DNA of 64,000 nucleotides from Candidatus Nanopelagicales bacterium (GCA_030830475.1 JAURMX010000020.1:35440-99439); one strand, 5' to 3'; shown: positions 53,694 to 63,042, counted from the first letter of the stretch. Numbers and translations: made by a program. Notes: generated from the letters alone by a model not told the origin.

Positions 53694-53788
53694 GTTAGTT
53701 AAGTTTAGAAATTTTAGAGATACGCGAAAAGAAGAGTTCAGCGAAGTAAATGACAAGGAAACGAAGTAAATAAGAAGGAGAACAGATA
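53694..53788 (+). other. ribBA-ribH spacer with duplicated ribosome-site segment
   Basis: A 95-bp spacer in an otherwise gapless operon. Two 20-bp units at 53741-53760 and 53761-53780 agree at 16 of 20 positions, each ending in an A/G-rich ribosome-site-like block (AAGGA, AAGGAG). The second serves the ribH ATG at 53789. No promoter or hairpin seen. Confidence 0.4.
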
Positions 53789-54271
53789 ATGGCAGGGGTA
53801 GCTCCAGCGATTAAGTTAGAGGATATGAGCAGCTTTCGAGTTGCGGTCATATCAGCTAGTTGGCATAAAGAGATTTGCGATGCGCTAGTTGCAGGAGCGC
53901 AGCGTGCCTTAGATGCAGCAAAGGTGAAGTCCGAGCCAGTTATTTATGTTCCAGGCTCCTTCGAATTGCCACTGGCTGCGCAGTATGCATTGGATGCTGG
54001 CTTTGATGCAGCTGTGGTTCTCGGCGTGGTGGTTAAAGGTGAAACCCCACATTTTGACTATGTCTGCCAAGGTGTAACCGATGGCGTAATGAAGGTTTCT
54101 CTAGAGCGCAACAAGCCAATTGGTTTTGGTGTCTTGACTGTTGATGACATTGATCAAGCCAAAGTCAGAAGCGGTGTCCCTGGTAGCAAAGAGGACAAAG
54201 GCTTTGATGCAACAGTGGCAGCTTTACAACTACTTAAAGTTGCTAGCGGTTTTGAGGGAAGCCGAGGTTAA
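53789..54271 (+). CDS. ribH: 6,7-dimethyl-8-ribityllumazine synthase
   Basis: 160 aa. Forms the lumazine precursor from the RibA and RibB products. Motifs: VISASWHKEICDALVAGA, VPGSFELPLAAQ, VVLGVVVKGETPHFDYVC with catalytic histidine, and PIGFGVLTVDD. AAGAAGGAG precedes ATG 53789. The 3' end overlaps the convergent mmsA gene by 29 bp. Confidence 0.95.
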   Translation: MAGVAPAIKLEDMSSFRVAVISASWHKEICDALVAGAQRALDAAKVKSEPVIYVPGSFELPLAAQYALDAGFDAAVVLGVVVKGETPHFDYVCQGVTDGVMKVSLERNKPIGFGVLTVDDIDQAKVRSGVPGSKEDKGFDATVAALQLLKVASGFEGSRG

Positions 54272-55742
54272 TTCCACCGTGGCTAGGATCTAGCCAGCGA
54301 CTAGTCACCACTTTGCCGCGGGTAAAGAAATGCACCCCTTCAGTTCCGTGAGCGTGAGTATCGCCAAATAGTGAGTTCTTCCAACCGCCAAATGAGTAAT
54401 AAGCGGTTGGTACCGGAATTGGAACATTGATACCCACCATTCCAACCAAGACCTCATTTTGGAATTTGCGTGCAGCGCCACCATCATTAGTAAAGATTGC
54501 GGTGCCATTTCCATATTGATGGCGGTTAATTAGAGCCAATCCTTCCTCATAACTCTTTACTCGTAATACCGAGAGAACTGGACCAAAAATCTCTTCCTGA
54601 TAAATACTCATCGCAGGTGTTACCTGATCAAACAAAGTTGGTCCCAACCAAAAACCCTCAGCAGCCCCATTTACTTTAGGATTTCTGCCATCAACTACAA
54701 GCTTGGCGCCCTCACGAACACCCGCATCTACAAAAGAGGCAACCTTGTCACGATGTACCGCGGTTACCAATGGACCCATATCGCTTTCAGCGGTTCCATC
54801 ACCTGTTTTCAGACCACTCATTCGTTCTGCAATCTTTGCAATTAACGCATCAGCGATGGGTTCGACGGCAACCAGTGCGGAAATCGCCATGCAGCGCTCG
54901 CCCGCAGAGCCAAACCCTGCGTTAACAGCGGCATCGGCCGCCAAATCAAGATCAGCATCTGGCAGAACCAACATATGATTCTTGGCGCCGCCTAAAGCTT
55001 GTACCCGTTTGCCGTTCTTAGTGCCGTTTTCATAAATGTATCTTGCAATTGGAGTTGAACCAACAAATGAAATTGAGGAGACTCCGGGATGCTCAAGCAA
55101 TCTATCAACCGCAACTTTATCGCCATGTACTACATTGAAAACGCCATCAGGCAATCCAGCGGCTTTCCAAAATTCAGCGATCAAGTTGATTGCCGAGGGA
55201 TCTTTCTCGCTGGGCTTAATAATCACCGAGTTTCCAGCTGCGATTGCGATAGGGAAGAACCACATCGGAACCATGGCAGGGAAATTAAATGGCGAGATAA
55301 TTGCGCATACACCAAGAGGTTGGCGGATGGAGTAAACATCAATACTGGTAGAGGCTCCTTCTGAGTAAGAACCTTTCAGGAGATGAGGTATGCCACAGGC
55401 AAACTCCACAACTTCCTGACCTCTAGTTACCTCCCCGAGCGCATCAGATAAAACCTTGCCATGCTCTGCAGTAATTAACTTGGCGATCTCCTCTTTACGG
55501 GAGTTTAGGATTTCTCGGAATGCAAAAAGCACCTGAGTTCTTTTAGCCAGGGAGGAGTTACGCCACTCTAGTTGCGCATTTGTGGCAACTTCGACTGCGT
55601 GATTTACCAACTCAACGGTTGCAAAATCAACTTTTCCAATTACTTGCCCCAAAGCTGGGTTGTAAACATCACCGGTACTTTGTGCTGGCTGGTTCCAATA
55701 TTCACCATTTATGAAGTGGGTAATTCTTTTTAGCTCAGACAT
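54243..55742 (-). CDS. mmsA: CoA-acylating methylmalonate/malonate-semialdehyde dehydrogenase
   Basis: 499 aa aldehyde dehydrogenase superfamily. SPFNFPAMVPMWFFPIAIAAGNS, FVGSTPIARYIYENGTKNGKRVQALGGAKNH and the catalytic cysteine in GSAGERCMAIS are MmsA-type; MVGINVPIPVPTAYYSFGGWKNSLFGD is the diagnostic C-terminal segment. Converts malonate or methylmalonate semialdehyde to acetyl- or propionyl-CoA. It lies 11 nt downstream of the aminotransferase, suggesting a beta-alanine or similar catabolic unit. Confidence 0.92.
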   Translation of the reverse strand: MSELKRITHFINGEYWNQPAQSTGDVYNPALGQVIGKVDFATVELVNHAVEVATNAQLEWRNSSLAKRTQVLFAFREILNSRKEEIAKLITAEHGKVLSDALGEVTRGQEVVEFACGIPHLLKGSYSEGASTSIDVYSIRQPLGVCAIISPFNFPAMVPMWFFPIAIAAGNSVIIKPSEKDPSAINLIAEFWKAAGLPDGVFNVVHGDKVAVDRLLEHPGVSSISFVGSTPIARYIYENGTKNGKRVQALGGAKNHMLVLPDADLDLAADAAVNAGFGSAGERCMAISALVAVEPIADALIAKIAERMSGLKTGDGTAESDMGPLVTAVHRDKVASFVDAGVREGAKLVVDGRNPKVNGAAEGFWLGPTLFDQVTPAMSIYQEEIFGPVLSVLRVKSYEEGLALINRHQYGNGTAIFTNDGGAARKFQNEVLVGMVGINVPIPVPTAYYSFGGWKNSLFGDTHAHGTEGVHFFTRGKVVTSRWLDPSHGGINLGFPQNR

Positions 55743-55753
55743 TTTTTCCCAAT

Positions 55754-57115
55754 CTACTTCTTATCATTACCGGTGTAGTGCTTACCAATTAATGTAAAGG
55801 CTTTATCTAATATCTCAACACCTTCTGAGAACTCCGCCTCAGATATATTGCATGGCGGAACCACATGCATTCTGTTGAAATTCGTGAATGGCATTAAACC
55901 AAGCTTCTTACACTCCGCTACCAATTCATTCATCGCGGGACTAGAGCCAGCATAAGGTGCTAAAGGCTCTCTACTGCTGCGATCTTTTACTAAATCAAGT
56001 GCCCAGAAAACTCCCAGACCGCGAACCTCACCAATTACAGAGTGTTTCTTAGCTAACTCACGGAGCGCTGGTCCAATTACACGAGTTCCCATATCAGCAG
56101 CGTGTTCAACTATCTTCTCTTCTTTCATTACATCGATGGTTGCTACCGCCGCTGCGCAGGCTAAGGGATGGCCTGAGTAGGTAAGTCCGCCAGGGAAAAC
56201 CCGGTCATTGAATGTTGCGGAAACTGCTCCAGAGATTACAACTCCTCCCAGCGGGACATAACCAGAGTTAACCCCCTTTGCAAAAACAATTAGGTCAGGT
56301 TCTGCAGCTGAGTGTTGATAACCAAACCATTTTCCGGTTCTGCCGAAGCCAGACATAACTTCATCTGCAATCCAGAGAATTCCATACTTGTCACACAATG
56401 CACGTACGCCCTCGAGGTAACCAGCCGGTGGAATCAAAACACCTGCAGTACCGACTACTGATTCAATCAATATCGCAGCAATGGTTTGTGGACCTTCAAA
56501 GATAATTACATTTTCTAAATGCTCGAGAGCGCGTTGGCATTCCTGCTCTTCATTTTGTGACCAGAATGCGCTGCGATAGGTATACGGTCCAAAGAAGTGA
56601 ACATGGCCATAGGCAAACTCATTGGGCCAACGCCGGGGATCGCCGGTCGCAGAAATAGCTGTGGTGGTATTGCCGTGATAAGAGCGGTAGAAAGAAAGAA
56701 CTTTATGTCGTCCAGTATGCAATCTCGCCATACGAATAGCGTTTTCAATACCATCAGCACCACCATTAGTGAAAAACACCTTTTCGTGGTGAGCTCCAGC
56801 TAGCTCAACAATCCGTTTAGCAGCCTCGCCTCTAGCATCATTAGCAACCTGCGGCGCAACAGTAGAAAGTAGCTCTGCCTGCTTTTGAATCGCAGAAACA
56901 ACCTTTGGGTGCTGAAAACCGATATTGGTAAAAACTAATTGACAAGAGAAATCTAGGTATCGCTTGCCATCAAAATCCCAAAAGTATGAACCCTTTCCAG
57001 TCGCAACGGGCAGCGGTGAAATCTGAGCTTGCGCCGACCAGGAATGAAATACATGTTTACGATCTAATTCAAAGACCTCTTTGCCACGTACAGGGTTTGG
57101 GATGAATTCGGACAT
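55754..57115 (-). CDS. Class III omega-aminotransferase
   Basis: 453 aa fold-type I PLP enzyme. ADGIENAIRMARLHTGRHKVLSFYRSYHGNT, DEVMSGFGRTGKWFGYQ and the PLP lysine in VFAKGVNSGYVPLGG identify the class. Relatives include taurine- and beta-alanine-pyruvate aminotransferases; pairing with mmsA favours beta-alanine to malonate semialdehyde to acetyl-CoA. Substrate not provable from sequence. ATG 57115 is followed closely by the family's DRKHVFHSWSAQ segment. Confidence 0.85.
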   Translation of the reverse strand: MSEFIPNPVRGKEVFELDRKHVFHSWSAQAQISPLPVATGKGSYFWDFDGKRYLDFSCQLVFTNIGFQHPKVVSAIQKQAELLSTVAPQVANDARGEAAKRIVELAGAHHEKVFFTNGGADGIENAIRMARLHTGRHKVLSFYRSYHGNTTTAISATGDPRRWPNEFAYGHVHFFGPYTYRSAFWSQNEEQECQRALEHLENVIIFEGPQTIAAILIESVVGTAGVLIPPAGYLEGVRALCDKYGILWIADEVMSGFGRTGKWFGYQHSAAEPDLIVFAKGVNSGYVPLGGVVISGAVSATFNDRVFPGGLTYSGHPLACAAAVATIDVMKEEKIVEHAADMGTRVIGPALRELAKKHSVIGEVRGLGVFWALDLVKDRSSREPLAPYAGSSPAMNELVAECKKLGLMPFTNFNRMHVVPPCNISEAEFSEGVEILDKAFTLIGKHYTGNDKK

Positions 57116-57127
57116 ACCCCAATCTAA

Positions 57128-57940
57128 TCAGCAGTGTGCGAGGGACTCAAGAATGTCTGTGGCAACCACGGCTGAGCTAGATTTCTTGGCATGCTTGCCT
57201 GCCTTAGAGTGCAATTTAACGGCATTAGCCACAACCTTTTGTGCGATATCTAGATCTACCGGTTTCCAGCTAGCGAGAAACGCGCCAATTAAACCCGCCA
57301 AGATATCCCCGGATCCAGCTGTTGCTAACTCAGGACCACCTAAAGCATCAATTATGGGTTTTCTATCTGGCGCTGCAATAACGGTTTTATTTCCTTTTAG
57401 TACTACAACTACCTGTAAATCTTCAGCGATTCTCTGTGCTATCTCTAGTCGCACTTTCTCATTCTGAGCTGATGTCAATTTTTGATTTTGCTGATAAGAG
57501 ATTTGATAACCGATCTTTTTTAATTCACCTTCATGTGGTGTTATAACAATTATTTGTGCTTTACCTTTCTTTCCCACCCTTTTCGCTCTGCTATTAACCG
57601 CAAGTGACATAGCCGCCCCATCGAGTACAACAGGGGTCAGATTAGGCAGAGTGCGTAATGAAACTGCTCCAGGCCCAACAACGAGCGCATCTATCTTTTC
57701 ATTGCTTAGATTCTTTATTGGTACTACATCAGGAAAGCTTTGCAGCACCATTTTGGCTATCTCTCTGGATTTGGCAAAAAACTTTACATATCCAACCCCA
57801 CCTCGGCGCGCTGCGCCCACCGTCAAAATAGCGGCACCTGGGTACGCTTCCGAACCCGCAACTACAGCTACGACACCGCGGCTGTATTTATGGTCGTAAG
57901 GCTTGAGAGCTCTGCGAAGAAAATCTCTCTTATCTACCAT
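57128..57940 (-). CDS. nnrD: ADP-dependent NAD(P)H-hydrate dehydratase
   Basis: 270 aa carbohydrate-kinase-like repair enzyme that dehydrates damaged NADHX/NADPHX. Motifs: VVAVVAGSEAYPGAAILTVGAARRGGVGYV at the start, VITPHEGELKKI, and GPELATAGSGDILAGLIGAFLA near the C-terminus. The NAD(P)HX epimerase domain (NnrE) normally fused in bifunctional NnrDE proteins is missing, and no nnrE is adjacent. ATG 57940 is 14 nt after the trhO stop, so it follows trhO in the same direction. Confidence 0.88.
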   Translation of the reverse strand: MVDKRDFLRRALKPYDHKYSRGVVAVVAGSEAYPGAAILTVGAARRGGVGYVKFFAKSREIAKMVLQSFPDVVPIKNLSNEKIDALVVGPGAVSLRTLPNLTPVVLDGAAMSLAVNSRAKRVGKKGKAQIIVITPHEGELKKIGYQISYQQNQKLTSAQNEKVRLEIAQRIAEDLQVVVVLKGNKTVIAAPDRKPIIDALGGPELATAGSGDILAGLIGAFLASWKPVDLDIAQKVVANAVKLHSKAGKHAKKSSSAVVATDILESLAHC

Positions 57941-57954
57941 TTAAATTGCTTTAT

Positions 57955-58857
57955 TTACTTGGTAGGTGTGGGCTGTTTTGCATCATCATGTGTGCAGTTC
58001 AAATTCTTTGGATCCTCCACACATGTATTACAGAGCAAATACTGGTTATGACAGAAGTCATTGGCACAGTTATAAAAACTATTAGTAGATGATTTGCAAT
58101 TATCGCATTCTCCAATTACCGGAGTCTGGTCGGAAAAATCAATGGTCTTGCGACCGTCAAACGTATACAACGAGCCTTCCCACAAACCTTGATCTCCGTA
58201 TTTTTCCCCATATCTAACTATTCCACCCTCGATTTGATAAACCTCGTTAAATCCACGCTGCTTCATCACAGCAGTAAGAATTTCGCAGCGAATTCCACCG
58301 GTGCAGTACGTGACGATGGTTTTATTTTTCAAGTGATCATACTTTCCACTATCAAGTTCAGCTATGAAGTCCTTGGTAGTCCGCACATCTGGAACCACAG
58401 CATTTTTAAACTTGCCAATTTTAGCTTCGTAAGCATTGCGACCATCAAAGAAAACTAAATCTTCACCAAGCTCGGCGGCCAACTTGTTTACCTCTTTTGG
58501 TTTTAGGTGTTTACCGCCACCAATTACACCTTTTTCATCAACCTTCAGATCTTCAGGAACTCCAAAAGCAACTAATTCTTTCCGCGCTTTAACACTTAGT
58601 CGGGGAAAATCATTTCCAGTTCCCTCTGACCATTTGAAATCTATCTTCTTGAAGCCTGGGTATTGCTTTGTGGCTTTTATGTAACGCTTCAGATCCCCCA
58701 GAGCTCCGCCCAAGGTGCCGTTGATTCCATGCTTTGAAATTAAAATGCGACCCTTTAAATCTAGCGATTCACAAAGAGTGCTTTGCCATAGTCGAACCGC
58801 ATCTGGATCGGTTACAGGAGCAAACCCGTAGTAGAGGATTATTTTGTGAACCGCCAT
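57955..58857 (-). CDS. trhO: tRNA uridine(34) hydroxylase TrhO (rhodanese-like)
   Basis: 300 aa from ATG 58857. N-terminal acylphosphatase-like domain ([32 protein letters not shown]), central rhodanese domain with the catalytic cysteine in [11 protein letters not shown], and a cysteine-rich C-terminus ([29 protein letters not shown]) typical of TrhO/YceA. It makes 5-hydroxyuridine in tRNA. The longer frame to 58893 is unlikely because homologues start at this region; no Shine-Dalgarno is seen. Confidence 0.88.
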   Translation of the reverse strand: MAVHKIILYYGFAPVTDPDAVRLWQSTLCESLDLKGRILISKHGINGTLGGALGDLKRYIKATKQYPGFKKIDFKWSEGTGNDFPRLSVKARKELVAFGVPEDLKVDEKGVIGGGKHLKPKEVNKLAAELGEDLVFFDGRNAYEAKIGKFKNAVVPDVRTTKDFIAELDSGKYDHLKNKTIVTYCTGGIRCEILTAVMKQRGFNEVYQIEGGIVRYGEKYGDQGLWEGSLYTFDGRKTIDFSDQTPVIGECDNCKSSTNSFYNCANDFCHNQYLLCNTCVEDPKNLNCTHDDAKQPTPTK

Positions 58858-58943
58858 AGGGTCATAGTAATAAACCCTGAAATTGAGGGTCAAATGTGTA
58901 GTGAATGCGAGCCAAGTTGAATGTAAGAGAGGATACTGAAGGC

Positions 58944-59396
58944 ATGTCCGAATCCATTTTTCATCCCAGAAGAGTTCTAGCGGTTTTAGTTGTAATTACA
59001 GTATTGCTTGCAGCCGTAGCAGCCTTTCTCAGTTCAACCGGTGAAAGCACTAAGTACTCTCCAGGTACTCCAGAGGGTGTGGTTCAACTTTATTTAACCG
59101 CCGTAATTGAAGGAAAAAATGACAAGGCGGTTAATTACCTATCAGGTACCTCAGAGTGCACTGCTAGTGATTTAGATCGAAGTTGGATACCGGAGTCTGT
59201 TCGAGTTAATCTCGGCGGTACTGATTTTGATGGGGATACCGTTTACGTGGATACGCTCGTTGATATTTCATCTGGTGGACCCTTTAATGATTACTACACT
59301 GAAAAGCATAGTTTTCGTTTAGTTAAAGAATCTGGTAGCTGGCGAATCCAGGGAATCCCTTGGCCCATGTATTCATGCGGGGAGATGAATAAATGA
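58944..59396 (+). CDS. Membrane-anchored NTF2-like hypothetical protein
   Basis: 150 aa from ATG 58944 (a longer frame opens at 58905). One N-terminal transmembrane helix ([21 protein letters not shown], about residues 9-29), then an exported domain [26 protein letters not shown]...[19 protein letters not shown] that resembles DUF4878/NTF2-like lipoprotein domains. Two cysteines (SECTAS, YSCGEM) may pair. Its stop overlaps the next ATG by 4 nt, coupling it to the DUF5671 protein. Confidence 0.68.
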   Translation: MSESIFHPRRVLAVLVVITVLLAAVAAFLSSTGESTKYSPGTPEGVVQLYLTAVIEGKNDKAVNYLSGTSECTASDLDRSWIPESVRVNLGGTDFDGDTVYVDTLVDISSGGPFNDYYTEKHSFRLVKESGSWRIQGIPWPMYSCGEMNK

Positions 59397-61156
59397 TATT
59401 CGGCTTACTGATTCCACTTTTTTTCATAGTAATTTTAATTGTTGTTGCCCGTAAATTGTTTGCTAAAGATTCGGGAAGCGCTCCGAGCACATTTTCAATT
59501 CGAAGGTTGTTTCAGTATCTGCTGTTGTTCGGACTCCTGGTTGTTTCAGCAACTGGCACCTCCGGATTAATAGGTAGATTATTTGATTCCGGTCAGGTAA
59601 TTGCTGAGAGTCGAAGTGAGTTAGCTCGAGATCTAACCTTCGTAATTATCGGCATACCGTTATTTCTCGCAGTTGGCCTATGGACTAGGCGGACTCTTAA
59701 TAGTGATCCATCAGAGCGTCACGCAGCAGCATGGAATATATATCTGACCGTAACTTCTATTACAGCGCTGGTCACCTCAATGACCTCTGCATATTCTGTA
59801 TTGAACTGGGCAATCGGTAACGCTGCATTTGGCGGTCAGCAACTTTCCAGTTTTCTGGTCTGGGGCCTAGTTTGGATCACCCACTGGCAATTGATTCAAA
59901 GCAATAGCACCGATGAAGATGCGCGAATTCATTATGTCATCGGATCATTAATTGGTTTGGGAACATTGAGTTTTGGAGCTGGAGGATTGGTTTCTAGCAT
60001 TGCCAGATTAGCCATAAATACCGATGAAAAAGCTCTACTAGTGCAAAGCACCAATCCAACTATCAAGGCTCTCATCTTGATTATTGTAGGTTTGCCAGTT
60101 TGGTATCAGTACTGGCTGACTAAAGCGTTGAATTCAACTCGAGAACTGGTCTGGTACTCATATGTGTTGCTGATAGGTGTTGCAGGAGGCTTTATCACTT
60201 TAGTTGTCTCATCCAGCATCGTAATTTATGACCTTTTGGTCTGGACATTGGGTGATCCGCAGGAGGGAGTGGCCTCTAAACATTTTGATAGCAGCGCCGC
60301 TGCTTTGGGCGGAGTTATCGCTGGTTTAGCTGTGTGGTGGTATCACGGAAAAGTAGTCAACACGGTGACGGTTTCATCAGTTAAATCTCGAGATGAGATT
60401 AGAAGAGTTTATGAGTACATCATCTCAGGTATCAGTTTAATTTCTGCTGCAGCTGGTTTGATGATGATTATTGTTGCAATTGTAGAGTCAGTAACTCCGG
60501 GTGAAATTATCTCTACAACCAGTTCTAGCAATACCTTGATGGTTGCCATCACCTTGATACTGGTCGGCGCGCCAATTTGGTATTTCTTTTGGTCAAGGAT
60601 TGAGTCACATGTCGTCGCAGGGGGAGAGGAGATTTCTTCCCCCACTAGACGCATATTCCTTTTGATGCTCTTTGGTGTCGCATCGGTGGCTGCGGTGATC
60701 TCTCTGTTATCTGCCGTCTTCTTACTGCTTGACGGCCTACTTAATGATCAATTTGGCTTAGAGAGTTTGAGGGAGATGCGTTTTGCTCTCGCAATACTTC
60801 TATCTAATGCTGCTATTGGCTGGTATCACTGGAGCATCTATCGTCAAGAGCGTTCAGCTGATGTTAAAAAATCCGAACGAGAGAGATTTATCGTATTGGT
60901 TGGACCAAAAGACGCTGAGCTTGTGGCGATTTTGAAAAAAGAATTAGGCGGTCAGGTTCAGATGTGGCGGGCCTTGCAAGATGGCTCTAATTTGATGGGC
61001 AAAACCAAAACTAATTTAGGCTCCAATTCTGAAGTGGATGGTCAGTGGGATCGCCAAAAGGTGTTAGATCTGGTTAAAACAATTGATTTTCCAGAAATCA
61101 TGATAGTTAAAGAAAAGCGGGGGCTTAAAGCCATTCCAATTTCCCGTCGCGATTAG
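59393..61156 (+). CDS. DUF5671-repeat polytopic membrane protein
   Basis: 587 aa with an N-terminal helix ([22 protein letters not shown]) and then about three to four repeats of a four-helix unit of DUF5671 type, each ending in a PxWYxxW-like motif (VGLPVWYQYWLTKALN; LIGVAGGFIT; GAPIWYFFWSR; AAIGWYHWSIYRQ). The C-terminus (ERFIVLVGPKDAELVAILKKELGGQVQMWRALQDG) is a soluble domain. Function unknown. The gene ends in CGC-GAT-TAG, inside the first copy of a 25-bp tandem repeat that continues downstream. Confidence 0.75.
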   Translation: MIFGLLIPLFFIVILIVVARKLFAKDSGSAPSTFSIRRLFQYLLLFGLLVVSATGTSGLIGRLFDSGQVIAESRSELARDLTFVIIGIPLFLAVGLWTRRTLNSDPSERHAAAWNIYLTVTSITALVTSMTSAYSVLNWAIGNAAFGGQQLSSFLVWGLVWITHWQLIQSNSTDEDARIHYVIGSLIGLGTLSFGAGGLVSSIARLAINTDEKALLVQSTNPTIKALILIIVGLPVWYQYWLTKALNSTRELVWYSYVLLIGVAGGFITLVVSSSIVIYDLLVWTLGDPQEGVASKHFDSSAAALGGVIAGLAVWWYHGKVVNTVTVSSVKSRDEIRRVYEYIISGISLISAAAGLMMIIVAIVESVTPGEIISTTSSSNTLMVAITLILVGAPIWYFFWSRIESHVVAGGEEISSPTRRIFLLMLFGVASVAAVISLLSAVFLLLDGLLNDQFGLESLREMRFALAILLSNAAIGWYHWSIYRQERSADVKKSERERFIVLVGPKDAELVAILKKELGGQVQMWRALQDGSNLMGKTKTNLGSNSEVDGQWDRQKVLDLVKTIDFPEIMIVKEKRGLKAIPISRRD

Positions 61157-61213
61157 AGTGGAGATTTCCCGTCACAATTAGAGTGGAGATTTCTCACCGA
61201 GATTAGAGTTGGA
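61139..61213. repeat. 25-bp tandem repeat, three copies, across a stop codon
   Basis: Units at 61139-61163, 61164-61188 and 61189-61213 share the core ATTAGAGT(T/G)GGA; copies 1 and 2 differ at two positions and copy 3 is more diverged. The DUF5671 TAG stop (61154-61156) lies in copy 1, so the array probably arose by duplication of the gene end. Confidence 0.9.
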
Positions 61214-61287
61214 TTGTCTAGCTTTGATATGACTAACACCAAGTTGATTGATAGATTCCAGGATTCGAGTGAATGTAAGGGGAGAAA

Positions 61288-61518
61288 ATGAGCGAGCAAG
61301 ATGCAAAGTGTCCAGTGGCGCATGGTTCTTTAACCTCAACAGGTGCCGCCCAAGAGAAGTGGTGGCCAAATTCGCTTAACCTAGAGATTTTGCATCAGCA
61401 TGACACGAAGATAAATCCTCTTGGTGAGGATTTTGATTATCAAGTGGAGTTAAAAAAGTTAGATATTGAAGCGCTGAAGAGAGATCTACACGCGTTACAA
61501 TTGTTGTTCTACTCCTAA
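61288..61518 (+). pseudogene. katG: N-terminal remnant of catalase-peroxidase KatG
   Basis: 76 codons that match the start of KatG: KCPVAHG, then [29 protein letters not shown] and [13 protein letters not shown], which in full proteins runs on into the haem domain with SQPWWPADYG. Here the match ends at DLHAL and the frame closes after QLLFYS. The ATG has a strong AAGGGGAG ribosome site, so it may still be translated. No haem ligand or catalytic residue remains. Complete KatG has about 730 residues. A deletion or partial transfer is likely. Confidence 0.85.
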
Positions 61519-61767
61519 GTACAACTTTGGAAAAACTGGAATTATCCGATGTGCGAGATCGGTCCTCTTTTATTGATTTACCATTAAAACCTAAGGCTCT
61601 CTGTCCCAGGATGAGCCTTAGGTTTCGACGGATACTATGGAGATTTATCTGATTATCAGATTAAGGTCATGTCATGTGAATTATGCAAAATTAGATTGTG
61701 GAATTCTTGCGAAATGCATCTGGGAAGGTAAGCGACTCATTTCACTTCGGAAAGAGCTTGAATCTAT
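61519..61767. other. Gene-free spacer downstream of the katG remnant
   Basis: 249 bp without a credible gene. Besides the stem-loop at 61587-61625 it holds an inverted repeat ATCTGA-TTA-TCAGAT at 61647-61661. I see no further KatG-like translation in any frame here. Confidence 0.6.
61587..61625 (-). terminator. 13-bp stem-loop terminator, mainly for the minus strand
   Basis: AAACCTAAGGCTC (61587-61599) pairs perfectly with GAGCCTTAGGTTT (61613-61625) over a 13-nt loop. On the minus strand the stem is followed by a T tract (GGTTTT, into 61586), so it fits as terminator of the two-component operon that ends at 61768. It may also stop plus-strand readthrough from the katG remnant. Confidence 0.7.
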
Positions 61768-63042
61768 TTATTGAGTAATCTTATTTTCTAAAGGAATTCG
61801 AACCTTTAATCCAAAACCACCTAGCTCCGAGTGAAACAAGGTTAAATCGCCGGAAAGTTTGTCGACTGACTTCTTCATTATGCTAAATCCCAGGCCAGAG
61901 CCACCTTTCGAGACAGATCTAGAGCTGCTGAATCTAAGTAAATATGTTTCAATTTCTAAACTTTGAGATGTGCTTAGCGGGCCACCATCTTCAATGGACA
62001 TCTCCGCCCAGCCACTTTGCTTGTTTAGGGTAACGCTGACTGGAGAATCGAATTTTGAATGGCGACTGATATTGTTAAAAATATTTCGGAGCAATTTCAA
62101 GAGCAATTCCTCAGACCCTTTAATCCATATGTCCTTTTCAACATTTATTGTAAAACTTCGATTAGGCTCGATATCCTGGAATGAGACCAATTCCTGTTCT
62201 AAGAAATTCGATAGATTAATCGGCATCAAAGACTCATCCTCTATAACCTCTAATTCCATCATGGTTAACAGGTTTGCAATATTCTTCTCGAGCCTTAACG
62301 CTTCTTTTCTCATATTGACTATGGCTGAATGCTCAATCTCCTCCGGTTTGCGTTTCGCAAGCAGCTCCAAGTAACCGACTATCACCGTTAAAGGTGTTCG
62401 AAGCTCATGGGAGGTATCGCTGGCAAACTCCAACAACATTTTGCGTCGAGACTCCTCAAACTTTAGTTTTTCGCGCAACTTGAGATCCTGAGATTCCTGT
62501 TCGACATCTTTATTTATAACTTTTCTAAGTAACACCAAAGCGCATGAACTGGCTATCAATAGGTAGAGAACAAAACTTAGAAATTCCGAACGTCTAGCTT
62601 CATATAGATAACTGGGCGAGGTCGTGAGAATTAGGTCTAATTCGCCCTCGATACGGACCTTTCCGGAGATGACATCCTTAGATTCAAATGGAATTTTGCC
62701 ATTTCCTATTTCCTCTGCGGCTTCGAGCTGGGCCTCATCAATCGAAGTGCTAACTAGGGGAATGAGTTCACTGTTAGCCTCGGATAAGAAAAGGGAAATA
62801 TCTGATTGGGATGCTGAAACCAAAGCAAGTGCGACCGTAACCTTATCCACTCTTGAACCATTTATAGTTTCGGTAATAGAGTTAAACTCTTCTCTAATTT
62901 GCTCAAGTTGATTTCTGAAATTCAATTGAATTAGAAACATACCTATAGAACCCGAAGTCAGAACTACCACAGTTAATGTAAAAGCGGTGAGACGTTTTTG
63001 TAGATTCAACCTATTCCGCCTTAATTTGAAAACCCACGCCAC
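61768..63042 (-). CDS. Sensor histidine kinase, second two-component system
   Basis: 424 aa in the longest form. Transmembrane helix 1 at about residues 19-40, an exported sensor region to about 154, helix 2 at about 155-172, a short linker, HisKA with H212 in SDTSHELRTPLTVI, and HATPase_c with NIFNNISRHS, EDGGPL and GGSGLGFSIMKK. GTG 63042 would overlap the regulator gene by 32 bp without a good ribosome site; TTG 63009, 1 nt after the regulator stop, is an alternative start giving 413 aa. The sensed signal is unknown. Confidence 0.85.
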   Translation of the reverse strand: MAWVFKLRRNRLNLQKRLTAFTLTVVVLTSGSIGMFLIQLNFRNQLEQIREEFNSITETINGSRVDKVTVALALVSASQSDISLFLSEANSELIPLVSTSIDEAQLEAAEEIGNGKIPFESKDVISGKVRIEGELDLILTTSPSYLYEARRSEFLSFVLYLLIASSCALVLLRKVINKDVEQESQDLKLREKLKFEESRRKMLLEFASDTSHELRTPLTVIVGYLELLAKRKPEEIEHSAIVNMRKEALRLEKNIANLLTMMELEVIEDESLMPINLSNFLEQELVSFQDIEPNRSFTINVEKDIWIKGSEELLLKLLRNIFNNISRHSKFDSPVSVTLNKQSGWAEMSIEDGGPLSTSQSLEIETYLLRFSSSRSVSKGGSGLGFSIMKKSVDKLSGDLTLFHSELGGFGLKVRIPLENKITQ

